NCBI GenBank assembly: GCA_016283935.1 | Contig: JAEENX010000007.1 | Coordinates: forward strand, 77,123-141,122 | Direction: 5' to 3' | Length of the DNA: 64,000 bases | Source of the DNA: Bacilli bacterium | GTDB taxonomy: Bacteria; Bacillota_I; Bacilli_A; RF39; UBA660 | In this document: positions 19,101 through 27,616 of the stretch, piece by piece | How the letters are laid out: every line of letters begins with the position of its first letter | Position numbering within the stretch: the first letter of the stretch is position 1 | Notes under the pieces: generated by a model | Told to the model about the DNA's origin: nothing | The model's database searches: none | What the model saw: only the letters and a program-made list of their open reading frames with translations | Program-made: the position numbers and the translations under genes

Positions 19101-19844
19101 AATTGTTACATCTGTAGCTTTTACTCCATTTTTTGTTGTTACAGTATAACTTTTACCGGATTTAGTTAATTTAAAATATTGTCCTTCTAATGAAGTTGTT
19201 GGAGTAATACTTCCAATTGAAGAAGTACTTGCTGCAGTAACATGACTTACATTACCATCCCAATAAGCTGATAGCTCACCAAGTTTGCTTCTTACAGAAT
19301 TAAATGTACCTTCGTTTGGTAGGAAAGGTTTATTAACCTCTTCTACTTCTCCAACGTTATTTACTCCTCTTTCATATAAAGCTTGATGCCAGTTAACTGT
19401 TAAAATTACATTATTCTTTTTTCTATTAAATGCTTCATCAGCACCACTTGCATTGTAATTAACAGTTCCTCTTTCCATTATTCCTAATGTTCTATATAAA
19501 ATATCTTTATAATTAGTACCTGCACCATTTACACCAGCATCATTCAATGCTCTATATATCATAGGATATGAAGATTCATCAATTAATTCACAAGTAACAC
19601 GAGATGGAATACCTGCACCTGGATCTATACAGTATGCATCATAACTTTCATTACCAACTTTAATCGCATAAGTATGTGATGTATATGTCCCATATTCAGG
19701 ATCATCTGCACCAGTTGGAATTGAAATATCACCAGTCTTTTCTAATGCAGCTTCAAATGAAGTTGTTTTAGTAGCAGCTTGTACACTGTCACATATAAAA
19801 AATCCAAGAAATATCAAGGTGATTAATAATACTCTTTTTTTCAT
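16191..19844 (-). CDS. Giant secreted Cys-rich surface protein with thioester-type N-terminal domain
   Basis: This exported protein of about 1217 aa has a signal peptide (residues 1-24). Counting from the chosen ATG, Cys72 lies in AYCIDPGAGIP and Gln154 in NWHQALYE. This matches the CxxxPG and (T)Q-x-A-(I/L)-(W/Y) motifs of Gram-positive thioester domains, where Cys and Gln form a reactive internal bond that attaches covalently to host amines. The remainder is very Cys-rich, and its last ~600 residues are homologous to the C-terminal part of the 23632 protein (shared MRIG-C, EFRVVDP, YSPDNLTY, HWA motifs). There is no membrane anchor at the C-terminus. It is last in an operon after the 248- and 305-aa proteins. 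Start 19844 follows GAAAGGAAG. Confidence 0.75.
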   Translation of the reverse strand: MKKRVLLITLIFLGFFICDSVQAATKTTSFEAALEKTGDISIPTGADDPEYGTYTSHTYAIKVGNESYDAYCIDPGAGIPSRVTCELIDESSYPMIYRALNDAGVNGAGTNYKDILYRTLGIMERGTVNYNASGADEAFNRKKNNVILTVNWHQALYERGVNNVGEVEEVNKPFLPNEGTFNSVRSKLGELSAYWDGNVSHVTAASTSSIGSITPTTSLEGQYFKLTKSGKSYTVTTKNGVKATDVTIKPDTGTVIKIEQEWNGTSAKFSFTVSKTTSSDCKGKVTITGVIPGVTSAATTPYICDGHGATQSYVALLPGPAGDKFTSIPVTETDDCGGCTEQKSKDNKDDQDPNQKVEPDDFDDSDMVIKLCCNPDTESTESHLKEKPLNYLFIASKNSYIGATYYTDKCNNSYYEDAELEKQMKESITLESGVEDVDSYCKIICREEISVQIPGSITSATGKYFKLKEPKSPIVKGKKDCRLKVDYRTLRAHYERSVTGSVGDDKNKDIENSSDGEVYWYNQYQKDKVKADLINNPSAEPVSNTFTPPALTFKKSFCTKTKKYTAAPGSTVYAYNYDDSGDCSSDNTTEHICPATSTKNCEWDGYESEEKTKSDSDTTPAQCTTYYDIYEIKPKSYLGATTEGSGNSQKYVATAYQVKANDEFPFSTKKWKGLEIKLSSTTENIRYARYSYYNMNKQDCDTKVSAVETEWTGKGWTKSGSYSYEPLKSDHNGYTKQDPQDAWSKANTAASETDYNNFDRNKKRATDLENIVAGCNEFIDHPSADEQYNFKLSANFHYLQVFLNASRKNSSQEFRISFGSVSCNDGCTCSADSGGGQNYSTDYFKSQENMTDLKLGSSDKAIRDEDDITSDDTTAIFNNRITKDISYSIDCKFPDPSEDGAMTLYPGPTFSRGTDTSGEMNVMGHKYQYAVYLTTYSASFETWWDIRGLGSKRTLTKFVKAFNEKGSTCAESGQAWSKGTAEALKNSSSVVPFTCTLNIQDGGMRIGSCNPNGGISSNFDGCKPWTINEVYEFRVVDPANMFPGGRYTDTSNPIALNWKKIDGSFGRTWKKIRDDANAGKTYSPDNLTYAYKLTPDALKSIKKYNNKYDYNSFDKDKYHDCNCYSSIDSSDAGKCGTIDADEHTCTDGHKNWKYSCGECKSKFLTELSRSLGTISSIGSSGDLGYKVWNNKDKGIDTIRGNYRPNDETSGVHWATYH

Positions 19845-19845
19845 A

Positions 19846-20763
19846 TTATTTTCTTCCTTTCTTGACAGCAAATAATACTAATAAAACTACTATCGCACCA
19901 AATATTATAGCAAACATTAATTTATTATTGTTAACATAATCAATTATTTTGTTAACAACATTATTAAATGTTACCTCATCCTTTTTACTCTCTTCTTGTT
20001 CTTTCTTTAGTTCTTCTTCTCTTTCATGTTCTTTTGATTTTTCTATCATAATACGTTTGAATTCTTTTAATTCTTCTCTTGAAGTTTTATTACTAAAGAT
20101 AAATGGTTGGCATATATCTAAATCTTTTGTGTAATCTAAGAAACAATCATAAGATCTTGAATTAGTATTAAACTTAGGAAGCATTACTTTAAATTCCCTA
20201 TAAACCTGATCAGTACATCCTTCATTATTTGAATATACTTTTACGTTATATGTTCTACAAAAAACAGTTTCACTTTCATACCAAGTAATAATTCCTTGTT
20301 CATTTTCATCAGTTACATGGAATGTTTTAATATCTTCATCAATATCATTTGAAATAGTTACATAGTTTTTATCAGTCAAGTTATTTAATTTAACTTTTAA
20401 TGCATATCCAATATTTTCAATTACAGGATCATCATCTATAACACCATTACCATTTAAATCTTCATCAGATTCTGCCATATATCCAAAAAAGAAATCATCA
20501 ACAACTTCATATGAAATTGTAATTTTATCAGCAGCTTTCTTGATTTCTTTAGATTGATTACCATCACATGATGTATCAGTATTAACTACTTTTTCATCTG
20601 ATGATAAAACATTTGGATCTTGTATTTCATCTTTTTTTGTAGGTTGATATATTATAGTAACAACTAATAAAGAAACTAATATTATTAATACTATAAATGC
20701 TTTAATAATTGGAGCATATTCACGAGAATTAGTTTTTTCTTCTTTTTCGATTTTTTTTCTCAT
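19846..20763 (-). CDS. Membrane-anchored surface protein, paralog of the 21574 protein
   Basis: This 305-aa protein has an N-terminal membrane span (about residues 20-42), an extracellular domain with paired cysteines, a Lys/Glu-rich helical segment (about 230-265) and a C-terminal membrane span (about 280-300). It shares the layout and the VMLPKFN/C...C segment with the 271-aa protein at 21574, so the two arose by duplication. The start ATG overlaps the previous gene's TGA stop (ATGA), and the next gene starts two bases after its stop, so it is tightly co-transcribed. It probably holds the giant Cys-rich protein at the membrane; that is an inference. Confidence 0.7.
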   Translation of the reverse strand: MRKKIEKEEKTNSREYAPIIKAFIVLIILVSLLVVTIIYQPTKKDEIQDPNVLSSDEKVVNTDTSCDGNQSKEIKKAADKITISYEVVDDFFFGYMAESDEDLNGNGVIDDDPVIENIGYALKVKLNNLTDKNYVTISNDIDEDIKTFHVTDENEQGIITWYESETVFCRTYNVKVYSNNEGCTDQVYREFKVMLPKFNTNSRSYDCFLDYTKDLDICQPFIFSNKTSREELKEFKRIMIEKSKEHEREEELKKEQEESKKDEVTFNNVVNKIIDYVNNNKLMFAIIFGAIVVLLVLFAVKKGRK

Positions 20764-21506
20764 ATTCTAGATTCACCTACTTTTCTAAATAAATAGATAA
20801 TAATAACTAAATCAATTATAATTCCTGATATCAAACCAAACATTACAACTTGTTTAATTAAAACTAAAGTATTGTATTTATCTTCATTCTTTTTATTTTC
20901 TTCACAGAATAAACATACACCAGTTGTTTTACTTTTTTCTTTATCTTTTTTGGCTTCTATCTTTTTTATGATCTCAGCTTCTCCAAATGGGAATGTTGTA
21001 TCAACCCATTCTTTACAATAAAGATAATCTTCTAAACCATCATATTTACATTGCTCTATTTTTGATATAGGATTATATCTTAACTTTTTAATAGTAATTG
21101 TTTTAAGTATACTTCCACATCCACTTTCAGAACTATAAACAAAGAAAGAGACAGAATATGTATCTTCTATATTATCATCAAAAACTTTTCCAATTCTTGT
21201 ATCAGGATCTAATTCAAGTAATGCAGAATCTGAATACGCACCAGCTTTTTGAGAACCTATTCCACTATAAACAACATACATATTTTCAGGAATGTTATAT
21301 ATTAAATAATTAAATCCAATAACTTCATTATTCTCATTATATACAAACTCATAAGTACCAGTTACTTTTGATGCCTTTTTAATTAATTCATTTAATTCTA
21401 TTGCATCACATGAATTAGTTGATTCAACATCTTCAGCCATTACAATTGGTAAAAATAAAAATATACAAATCATACAAATAAATATATAAAATATACTCTT
21501 CTTCAT
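20760..21506 (-). CDS. Exported membrane-tethered protein, paralog of the 22389 protein
   Basis: This 248-aa protein has a signal peptide (to about residue 24), an extracellular beta-rich domain starting near a conserved Cys and YEFVYNENNEVIGFN, and a C-terminal membrane span (about 220-243). The 239-aa protein at 22389 has the same order and sequence (YEFVYDDAGKVKGFN, VYNIPDDMNVLYS), so they are paralogs. A CLFCEE pair precedes the membrane span. This gene uses TGA as stop, overlapping the next start. It is first in the third transcription unit of the locus. No known family was recognised. Confidence 0.7.
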   Translation of the reverse strand: MKKSIFYIFICMICIFLFLPIVMAEDVESTNSCDAIELNELIKKASKVTGTYEFVYNENNEVIGFNYLIYNIPENMYVVYSGIGSQKAGAYSDSALLELDPDTRIGKVFDDNIEDTYSVSFFVYSSESGCGSILKTITIKKLRYNPISKIEQCKYDGLEDYLYCKEWVDTTFPFGEAEIIKKIEAKKDKEKSKTTGVCLFCEENKKNEDKYNTLVLIKQVVMFGLISGIIIDLVIIIYLFRKVGESRI

Positions 21507-21550
21507 ATTATCAACTCTTATACATTATTATACCAATTTTTACAAATAAA

Positions 21551-21573
21551 AAAAACAACTATTCGTTGTTTTT
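21551..21573 (-). terminator. Terminator between surface-locus units 2 and 3
   Basis: A 9-bp stem AAAAACAAC/GTTGTTTTT with a 5-base loop is followed on the minus strand by T-rich sequence, just past the stop of the 271-aa gene. Confidence 0.75.
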
Positions 21574-22389
21574 TTATCTAAGTTTTATAAAAATAAATAC
21601 TCCTGCAGCAGCAAATAATACAAATACTATTACAATTGATACAACATCTAATTTAGTTTCTTCTTTTTTGGCTGTTTCAAGCTTATTTAAAACAGATTCA
21701 TTAAAATTATCATATGTATATTCTACGCAGTATTTAGACTCTTTTCCTTCAGTAGTATTACATTTTTCATTATTATGTAAATCATTATATCTTGGTAATA
21801 CTACACTATAATTTTTAAGTAACTTATTACAATTTTCATCATTATTATAAACAAATACACTTACACTTGTTGTTTTGTATGATGAAAAAGGAATAGAAAT
21901 TTTACCATCTTTAGTATCTTTATAATAATATTTAATAGCATCACTATCATCTTCATCAGAAGAATATTCAACAACTACATAAACTTTATCAGTAATATTA
22001 TCAATAACTAGGTCAACGCCATTACGTAAATCTTTTTCATCAGGTTCAATTAATGTTCCATCTTCATCAATCATATTTTTTTGTTCACCAAAATAAAACT
22101 TCTCATCAGATTTTTTATAAGTAAGTTTAATGTTTTTTGAATCTTTAATAGCATCTTCACTGGCATCGCATTTTAATGAGTCACTTATTTTAACATCAGT
22201 TACATTTAAACTTATTTCTATTTTAGAAGAAAAATTATCTTCTGGTTTATATGCTATAAAAAATATTAATGCAATAACTAATGCAACAAAAACACCACCT
22301 AGAATAACTATTTGAAGACTATTGGCATTAGCAAACTTTTTTTCTCTTCCCAAATTTAATTTTGGTGTTTCTTCGTCATTATAATTCAT
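21574..22389 (-). CDS. Membrane-anchored surface protein with two spans
   Basis: This 271-aa protein has a membrane span near residues 27-47, an acidic extracellular domain with a few Cys (SLKCDASED, NDENCNKLL, EKCNTTEG, KYCVEYTYD) and a C-terminal span (about 250-269). It is a paralog of the 305-aa protein at 19846; both carry a VVLPRYN/VMLPKFN strand followed by two cysteines. Its start overlaps the stop of the 239-aa gene (TAATG). The pair 22389-21574 mirrors the pair 20760-19846, so a two-gene cassette was duplicated. Function unknown. Confidence 0.7.
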   Translation of the reverse strand: MNYNDEETPKLNLGREKKFANANSLQIVILGGVFVALVIALIFFIAYKPEDNFSSKIEISLNVTDVKISDSLKCDASEDAIKDSKNIKLTYKKSDEKFYFGEQKNMIDEDGTLIEPDEKDLRNGVDLVIDNITDKVYVVVEYSSDEDDSDAIKYYYKDTKDGKISIPFSSYKTTSVSVFVYNNDENCNKLLKNYSVVLPRYNDLHNNEKCNTTEGKESKYCVEYTYDNFNESVLNKLETAKKEETKLDVVSIVIVFVLFAAAGVFIFIKLR

Positions 22390-23108
22390 TAAAGATCCCC
22401 ACCTTTTCCACTTCTATATAATAAAGCCATTGCAAGTAGTACTAGCACTAAAGATAGAACTGTTGCAATTATAATTGTATATTTATATTTTTTATAAATA
22501 TCCTTTAATGAATATGAAATAGTACCTATTCCACAGTCAACGCATTTTGAAGTAGCAGATGTTGTAGTTGTTTTATTAAGACTCTTCTTTAATAATTCTT
22601 CTACTTCTTTTTGATCCTTATTTATTTCTCTAGTAATCCATTCTTGGCAATAAGTTGATTTAGCATTTTCGTCATAAGAACAATATACTAATTCACTATA
22701 GATATTTCTTTTTGGTTTAACGACCTTTAATGATTTAACTTTATAATTACATCCTTCTGTCAACGAAAAAATATCAATAGAATAAGTATATATGTCAGTT
22801 AAATTATCATCATAAATAGTTCCTTTTCCATTTTCAATTTTTATACTATCATCTTTTTTAAATTTTTTATCTTTAACGCTATATAGTACATTCATATCAT
22901 CAGGAATATTATAAACAGTAATATTAAATCCTTTTACCTTTCCTGCATCATCATAAACGAATTCATATGAAGCAGTAGCAGACGAAACAGATTTTAAAAA
23001 TCCTGACTTCATTTCAGCAGTACATTTGTCAGTATCAGCATAAACAAATTTAGTTACTCCAAACATACTAAATAAAAACATTAATATAAATAATAAAGAT
23101 CTTTTCAT
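22389..23108 (-). CDS. Exported membrane-tethered protein of the surface locus
   Basis: This 239-aa protein has a signal peptide (to about residue 24), an extracellular domain with conserved Cys residues and YEFVYDDAGKVKGFN, an SKCVDCG cysteine pair, and a C-terminal membrane span (about 210-231). It is a paralog of the 248-aa protein at 20760. The leader before the ATG (GAGGATGATGATAT) is almost identical to that of the giant gene at 23632, hinting at shared origin or control of the two units. It is the first gene of the second transcription unit. No known family was recognised. Confidence 0.7.
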   Translation of the reverse strand: MKRSLLFILMFLFSMFGVTKFVYADTDKCTAEMKSGFLKSVSSATASYEFVYDDAGKVKGFNITVYNIPDDMNVLYSVKDKKFKKDDSIKIENGKGTIYDDNLTDIYTYSIDIFSLTEGCNYKVKSLKVVKPKRNIYSELVYCSYDENAKSTYCQEWITREINKDQKEVEELLKKSLNKTTTTSATSKCVDCGIGTISYSLKDIYKKYKYTIIIATVLSLVLVLLAMALLYRSGKGGDL

Positions 23109-23150
23109 ATATCATCATCCTCTATTATAATTATATCAAAATAAATAAAA

Positions 23151-23173
23151 AAAACAACGCAAAACGTTGTTTT
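23151..23173 (-). terminator. Terminator between surface-locus units 1 and 2
   Basis: A 9-bp stem AAAACAACG/CGTTGTTTT with a 5-base loop is followed on the minus strand by a T-rich run, directly past the 146-aa gene. Confidence 0.75.
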
Positions 23174-23180
23174 TTATTTT

Positions 23181-23621
23181 TTAATCTTCAGGATTAAATA
23201 CTACTACATTTTTATTGTAATATTGGTTTGTATATAGTATTCCAGTTAATCTATTTGTTACCACATCGTCAACTTCTGTTTTACCTTTTGTACCATCTGC
23301 ATCTGATTTAATTTCAACTGATGCAGCTGGAGGATCTTCATAGATTTGATAGAAGTTAATTTCATATGTTTTGTTAATATTAACACTTTCTGCAAATCTT
23401 CTTAAGAAGTTTTCAACAAATTTTTCAGTATTCATTCTAATTCTTGAAGTATCTCTAAAGTATGCATAGTCTACTGACTCATACATACTAGCTTCTAATA
23501 CGTTTTTAATTAGGTAATAATCTTGTTCATTTGTTGTTGTATAGTTTTGTAATAATACCATTATTGACATGATTGATAGTCCTAAAACTATAAACCAATA
23601 TCCCCACATGCTCTCTTTCAT
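23181..23621 (-). CDS. Single-span pilin-like membrane protein of the surface locus
   Basis: This 146-aa protein has a short charged N-terminus, one hydrophobic span (about residues 6-26, WGYWFIVLGLSIMSIMVLL) and an extracellular alpha/beta domain (YYLIKNVLEASMYESVDYAYF). The layout resembles TadE-like or pseudopilin proteins. It starts ten bases past the giant gene's stop with a perfect AGGAGG ribosome binding site, so it is co-produced with the NlpC/P60 Cys-rich protein. It resembles uncharacterised Firmicutes DUF-type proteins; I cannot confirm the family. Confidence 0.62.
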   Translation of the reverse strand: MKESMWGYWFIVLGLSIMSIMVLLQNYTTTNEQDYYLIKNVLEASMYESVDYAYFRDTSRIRMNTEKFVENFLRRFAESVNINKTYEINFYQIYEDPPAASVEIKSDADGTKGKTEVDDVVTNRLTGILYTNQYYNKNVVVFNPED

Positions 23622-23631
23622 CTTCTACCTC

Positions 23632-26600
23632 CTATGCCCAATGATTTAAATTATCTCTAACTTGACTATAAGTATTTACTTTATTATTCCATGCATTTGG
23701 CAATTTCTTTGTATCATCAGTATATGTTTTTGTAGTATTAGATAAACTATTTAGGAATCTACTTTCACATTTTCTACAAGTATATTTCCATTTAGTTTTT
23801 GTTCCTTCTGTAATTAAACAACTACTATCTACTGGCTTATCTATAGTACCGCATCCTTTTTCATCAAGATCTGTTTCATCAGGACATGTACATTTCAAGT
23901 TAAAATCATCATAAGTTCTATCACCAGTTTTATTATATTCTTTAATAGCTTTTAAAGTATTAACATCAAGTTTATATGAATATGTTAAATTATCTGGTGA
24001 ATAAGTTTTATCTGCTTGAGCTCTTGCTTCAATTTCTCCTTTAGTACCGCCCCATTGTCCATCAGATTTTTTCCAGTTATGAGCTTTATCATTCCAATTT
24101 CCACTTGGGAAAAGCACTTTAGGATCTACAACTCTAAATTCAAATACTTCTTGAACTTTATTCTCATCACATGATTTATCAGCAGATCCAACACCAGGTT
24201 CACATGTACCTATTCTCATTCCACCTTCTTGAACATAAATAACACATGTTTGTTTTATATTACCTTCTTTATCAGGTTCAACATTTTCAATTTTTTCTGC
24301 TTGACCATTTGAATAAGCTGCACCACTTTGTGCACATGTATTTCCAGCTTCATTAAATGCTTTGATAAATTTATTTTTAGTTCTTTGAGATCCACCAATA
24401 TCTTTTATTTCCCAATAAGTTTCATATTCAGATGCAAAAGTTGTTAAGTATAATGCATATTGGTATTTATGACCAGTTATCATTTTTTCTCCAGCATCTG
24501 CCATTTCTTTAACAACAATTGGTCCAGGATATAATGTGTATTCTTCATCAACAACACTATCATCCCAAATACATTGTGCATCATATTGTGCATCTTGTCT
24601 AAATTTCTTATCAATTATATCGGCAGCATCAAGTGGGATTTGTGCTTCTGATGTAATAAATCCCATATTAGCAGTCCATTTCAAATCTTGCATTGATTCT
24701 TGACCATCTTTAAACTTACTTAGAGAATAATATGAATCAACACCATCGATATCTTCTACTCCAGTATTTTTAAATGTGTATTTACATTTAGCTTGACCAT
24801 ATGGCACTTCATTCCATTTATCATTCTTTGTATTCTTATCTAAATATGTTTGCATGTAATAGAATGTTGTACTTGGTTTTAATTGGAAAATATCACTACT
24901 GTCATGAGGAGCTGAGTCTTCTGCAGCTAAATCAGTATTATGGAACATTGTTTGACATTTAGTCATCGCATCTTCCAACTTTGTAGCATCAGATGTATAA
25001 CTACTTACATTATTTCTTGCATCATTTGCTTTACCTTCATAGCTATCAGCTTCAGCCTTCATATCAGCTTTTTTCAAACCATCTGGTAATTCTTTAGGAG
25101 TGCTATTTGCTGTACATGTCCATCCACCAGACTCACTACTTATTTTACTATTAACTGCTCCAGTACATGCATCTTCTTTAGGCATACCTGTAATTTCATC
25201 ATAAGTTGCTGTTTCAGTTCCTTTAGAAACAATCTTTAATCCGTTATAAGAAGTTCCATCAGTAAATGCATCATTTGGTTTAACTTGATAATATTTAATT
25301 GAACATTTACCACCACTGCAACTTATTGTAGTAGCTTTTCCACTTGTTTTAATCTTATATTGCCAATATTTATTATTACATGTTACTTTTTCTTCTTTTT
25401 CAGGAATATATGATTCATAATCAGCACATGTTGTAGTTCCACATGTTGCAGATTCACCAGAAGAATTAGTATATGTTGAATCTTTTAATACATAAACATC
25501 AACTTCACAGCCATCACTACTTCCACATGTAGCAACTGTACCATCACTTAAGTAATAACTTGTTCCATTACTAATCTTAGATTTCTTTTGTCTATATGAG
25601 CTTGTCTTGCTTACACATTTTAATGAAATATCTTGAGAGAATGATTTTTCTTCTTTAGAAGCATCTTTTAATAATTCATAGTAAGCTAAATTCTTTTGTA
25701 ATTCATTATATGCTTTAACTTCTAATTTAATTTGATCTTCGTAATCTTTTCTCCACTTATCATAAGCAATTTGTGCTGTACAAATCTTTCTACCAGTAAT
25801 AACTGGAGCTTTAGTAGTAGCAGAAGCTCCACTTAAATCAGTATATGTTAATTCTTTTAATTTGAAGAATTTACCAGTTGCTGATTCAATTTGTTTTGGA
25901 GTTTTTAAATCCATTTCTTCAACACAATACATTTTACAATAATCATTATTTAAATTTTTATCTTTAAATACGTCATCTTCATATAAATCATTATTACATT
26001 GATTTTTATAATATTTAACTTTTGTATTTTCGTCTTCATCTTTACAGAATAATTCACTTACATAATATTCTTTAATATGAGAATCACCATCTAAACAACA
26101 ATTGTTTATAACAGATGTTCCTTTATCAACGTAGTCTTCTTTTATAACAATGTCATCACATGTATCACATGTACATAATTCACTATTATCTAAATGTAAT
26201 GGTTCAGCTCCGCTACAAGTATCATCTGCTTTAGGTCCGCCACCTGATACTACAGCAGGAACTCTCCAATAGTAAACAGCTTTACCAGATGCTTGTGCTT
26301 GATCGAAATAAGCATTTTCAGCAACATTATCATCTGTACCATTTGTATGAATAAATGCCCAAGATCCTCCACTTGTTGGTGTACTTGATACAATACCAAT
26401 ATGTTTTACTTTACTGTCTTCTGGCTTAGTACTTGAAACTAAGTCACAAACTTGAGCTTGATCTTTTGTAATTGAAATAACTTGTCCACCAGAAGTTATA
26501 TTAGCAACGCTAGCATTAAAAGCTCCTCCAGATGGATATAAATCAATACCATGTCTTTTATAAATCCACCAAACAAAACCAGAACAGTCTAGACCAGTAT

Positions 26601-27129
26601 GTCCTTTACCATCACCATGTCTACTTAAATTCTTAGCTTTATTTCTAGGATTTGCAGGTTCCATAGAATTAATACCTTTTATATGTGGATATGAATCAGT
26701 CCAAATTGTATTAAATTTACATTCTTCAAAACTTGTAGACTTACATTTACCACCATATTCATAAGGAATCTTACCAATCATGCTTCTAGCATCACTAATA
26801 ATAGATTCACATTCTGCTGAAGGTGTTGCACTACTACATCCTTCAGTCTTATCATATTTTAAAGTCACATCTCCAATGCAATCAGGAGAAGAAAAAGTTA
26901 CTGTTAATAAACCAGATACTCCATCAGCATTCCAAACTAAGTTAGCACTTGAAACGCCTTCACCTTTTTCTACAGTAACATGAGTGTATTTTATTGATGA
27001 AGTTATATTATACTTTGCAGTCTTACCACTACTAGATTGAAGTGTATATTTAAACTCAGCAAATACATTTCCCTTCATACATAAGAAACTCAACAAAAAT
27101 ACTACTACAAAAGTTAAATACTTTCTCAT
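23632..27129 (-). CDS. Giant secreted Cys-rich protein with NlpC/P60 peptidase domain
   Basis: This 1165-aa exported protein has a signal peptide (residues 1-24). Residues about 108-290 form an NlpC/P60 peptidase: the nucleophile Cys182 is in GLDCSGFVWWIY, His243 in VKHIGIV and a second His261 in FIHTNG. Such enzymes cut peptidoglycan stem peptides. Downstream are about 870 residues rich in cysteine, including SATGKFFKLKE, CxxC-like groups, MRIGTCEPG, EFRVVDP, YSPDNLTY and a HWA ending. All recur in the 16191 protein, which has a thioester domain instead. The ribosome binding site is GAAGGATGATG. It is first in a unit with the 146-aa protein, preceded by a non-coding RNA gene. A cell-wall-inserted surface complex is inferred. 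Confidence 0.8.
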   Translation of the reverse strand: MRKYLTFVVVFLLSFLCMKGNVFAEFKYTLQSSSGKTAKYNITSSIKYTHVTVEKGEGVSSANLVWNADGVSGLLTVTFSSPDCIGDVTLKYDKTEGCSSATPSAECESIISDARSMIGKIPYEYGGKCKSTSFEECKFNTIWTDSYPHIKGINSMEPANPRNKAKNLSRHGDGKGHTGLDCSGFVWWIYKRHGIDLYPSGGAFNASVANITSGGQVISITKDQAQVCDLVSSTKPEDSKVKHIGIVSSTPTSGGSWAFIHTNGTDDNVAENAYFDQAQASGKAVYYWRVPAVVSGGGPKADDTCSGAEPLHLDNSELCTCDTCDDIVIKEDYVDKGTSVINNCCLDGDSHIKEYYVSELFCKDEDENTKVKYYKNQCNNDLYEDDVFKDKNLNNDYCKMYCVEEMDLKTPKQIESATGKFFKLKELTYTDLSGASATTKAPVITGRKICTAQIAYDKWRKDYEDQIKLEVKAYNELQKNLAYYELLKDASKEEKSFSQDISLKCVSKTSSYRQKKSKISNGTSYYLSDGTVATCGSSDGCEVDVYVLKDSTYTNSSGESATCGTTTCADYESYIPEKEEKVTCNNKYWQYKIKTSGKATTISCSGGKCSIKYYQVKPNDAFTDGTSYNGLKIVSKGTETATYDEITGMPKEDACTGAVNSKISSESGGWTCTANSTPKELPDGLKKADMKAEADSYEGKANDARNNVSSYTSDATKLEDAMTKCQTMFHNTDLAAEDSAPHDSSDIFQLKPSTTFYYMQTYLDKNTKNDKWNEVPYGQAKCKYTFKNTGVEDIDGVDSYYSLSKFKDGQESMQDLKWTANMGFITSEAQIPLDAADIIDKKFRQDAQYDAQCIWDDSVVDEEYTLYPGPIVVKEMADAGEKMITGHKYQYALYLTTFASEYETYWEIKDIGGSQRTKNKFIKAFNEAGNTCAQSGAAYSNGQAEKIENVEPDKEGNIKQTCVIYVQEGGMRIGTCEPGVGSADKSCDENKVQEVFEFRVVDPKVLFPSGNWNDKAHNWKKSDGQWGGTKGEIEARAQADKTYSPDNLTYSYKLDVNTLKAIKEYNKTGDRTYDDFNLKCTCPDETDLDEKGCGTIDKPVDSSCLITEGTKTKWKYTCRKCESRFLNSLSNTTKTYTDDTKKLPNAWNNKVNTYSQVRDNLNHWA

Positions 27130-27212
27130 ATATCATCATCCTTCACTATAATGATAACAAATATTAATATAAAAATCATTAAAAATAGTAAAGTTTTTAT
27201 AAAAAATTGCAC

Positions 27213-27610
27213 AAAAAAAATATATAGCTGACAACTATATATTTTCTAGTTTTGCATGATCATTTTTTACTATGTGATGTCAGGCACTAATGTAAAAAAC
27301 GCTTAACAAATAAATAATGAGTTTTCTTTCTCAATAGTTCGAACAATACTTAGTAGCTGTTAAGACCAAATTTCTTTGGCATCTGGTAACTGAAGTTCCA
27401 AATGAAGTAATATAAACATCCCGTCCATAAAACTTCACTCAGAAAACGCTAAAATAAATCATGTATTTTATATATTCAAATAATTATCAATCAGTATAAT
27501 TATTTAGAAGTATATATCCTACATATAAGTGGAAATACTAATGAAATCATAGTTTGGATTATGACCACAAATAAAATATTTCCACTTCTTAGTTCGTTAC
27601 CTTACTAAGT
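27213..27610 (-). ncRNA. Candidate ~400-nt structured non-coding RNA, family unknown
   Basis: This region lacks any ORF and has a full transcription unit on the minus strand. Promoter boxes lie at 27617-27645, and a strong terminator stem (AAATATATAG, 7-base loop, complement, then eight T) at 27218-27244. Between them are several perfect stems: CTTAGT/ACTAAG near the 5' end, an 11-bp AAGTGGAAATA stem closing a domain with an inner TCATA/TATGA stem, a 10-bp AAATAATTAT hairpin, TGAAGT/ACTTCA and CCAAA/TTTGG. Hallmarks of RNase P RNA, tmRNA, SRP RNA, 6S RNA and T-box leaders were not found. It lies 80 bases before the giant NlpC/P60 gene, so it could also be a long regulatory leader. Confidence 0.6.
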
Positions 27611-27616
27611 ATCTTA

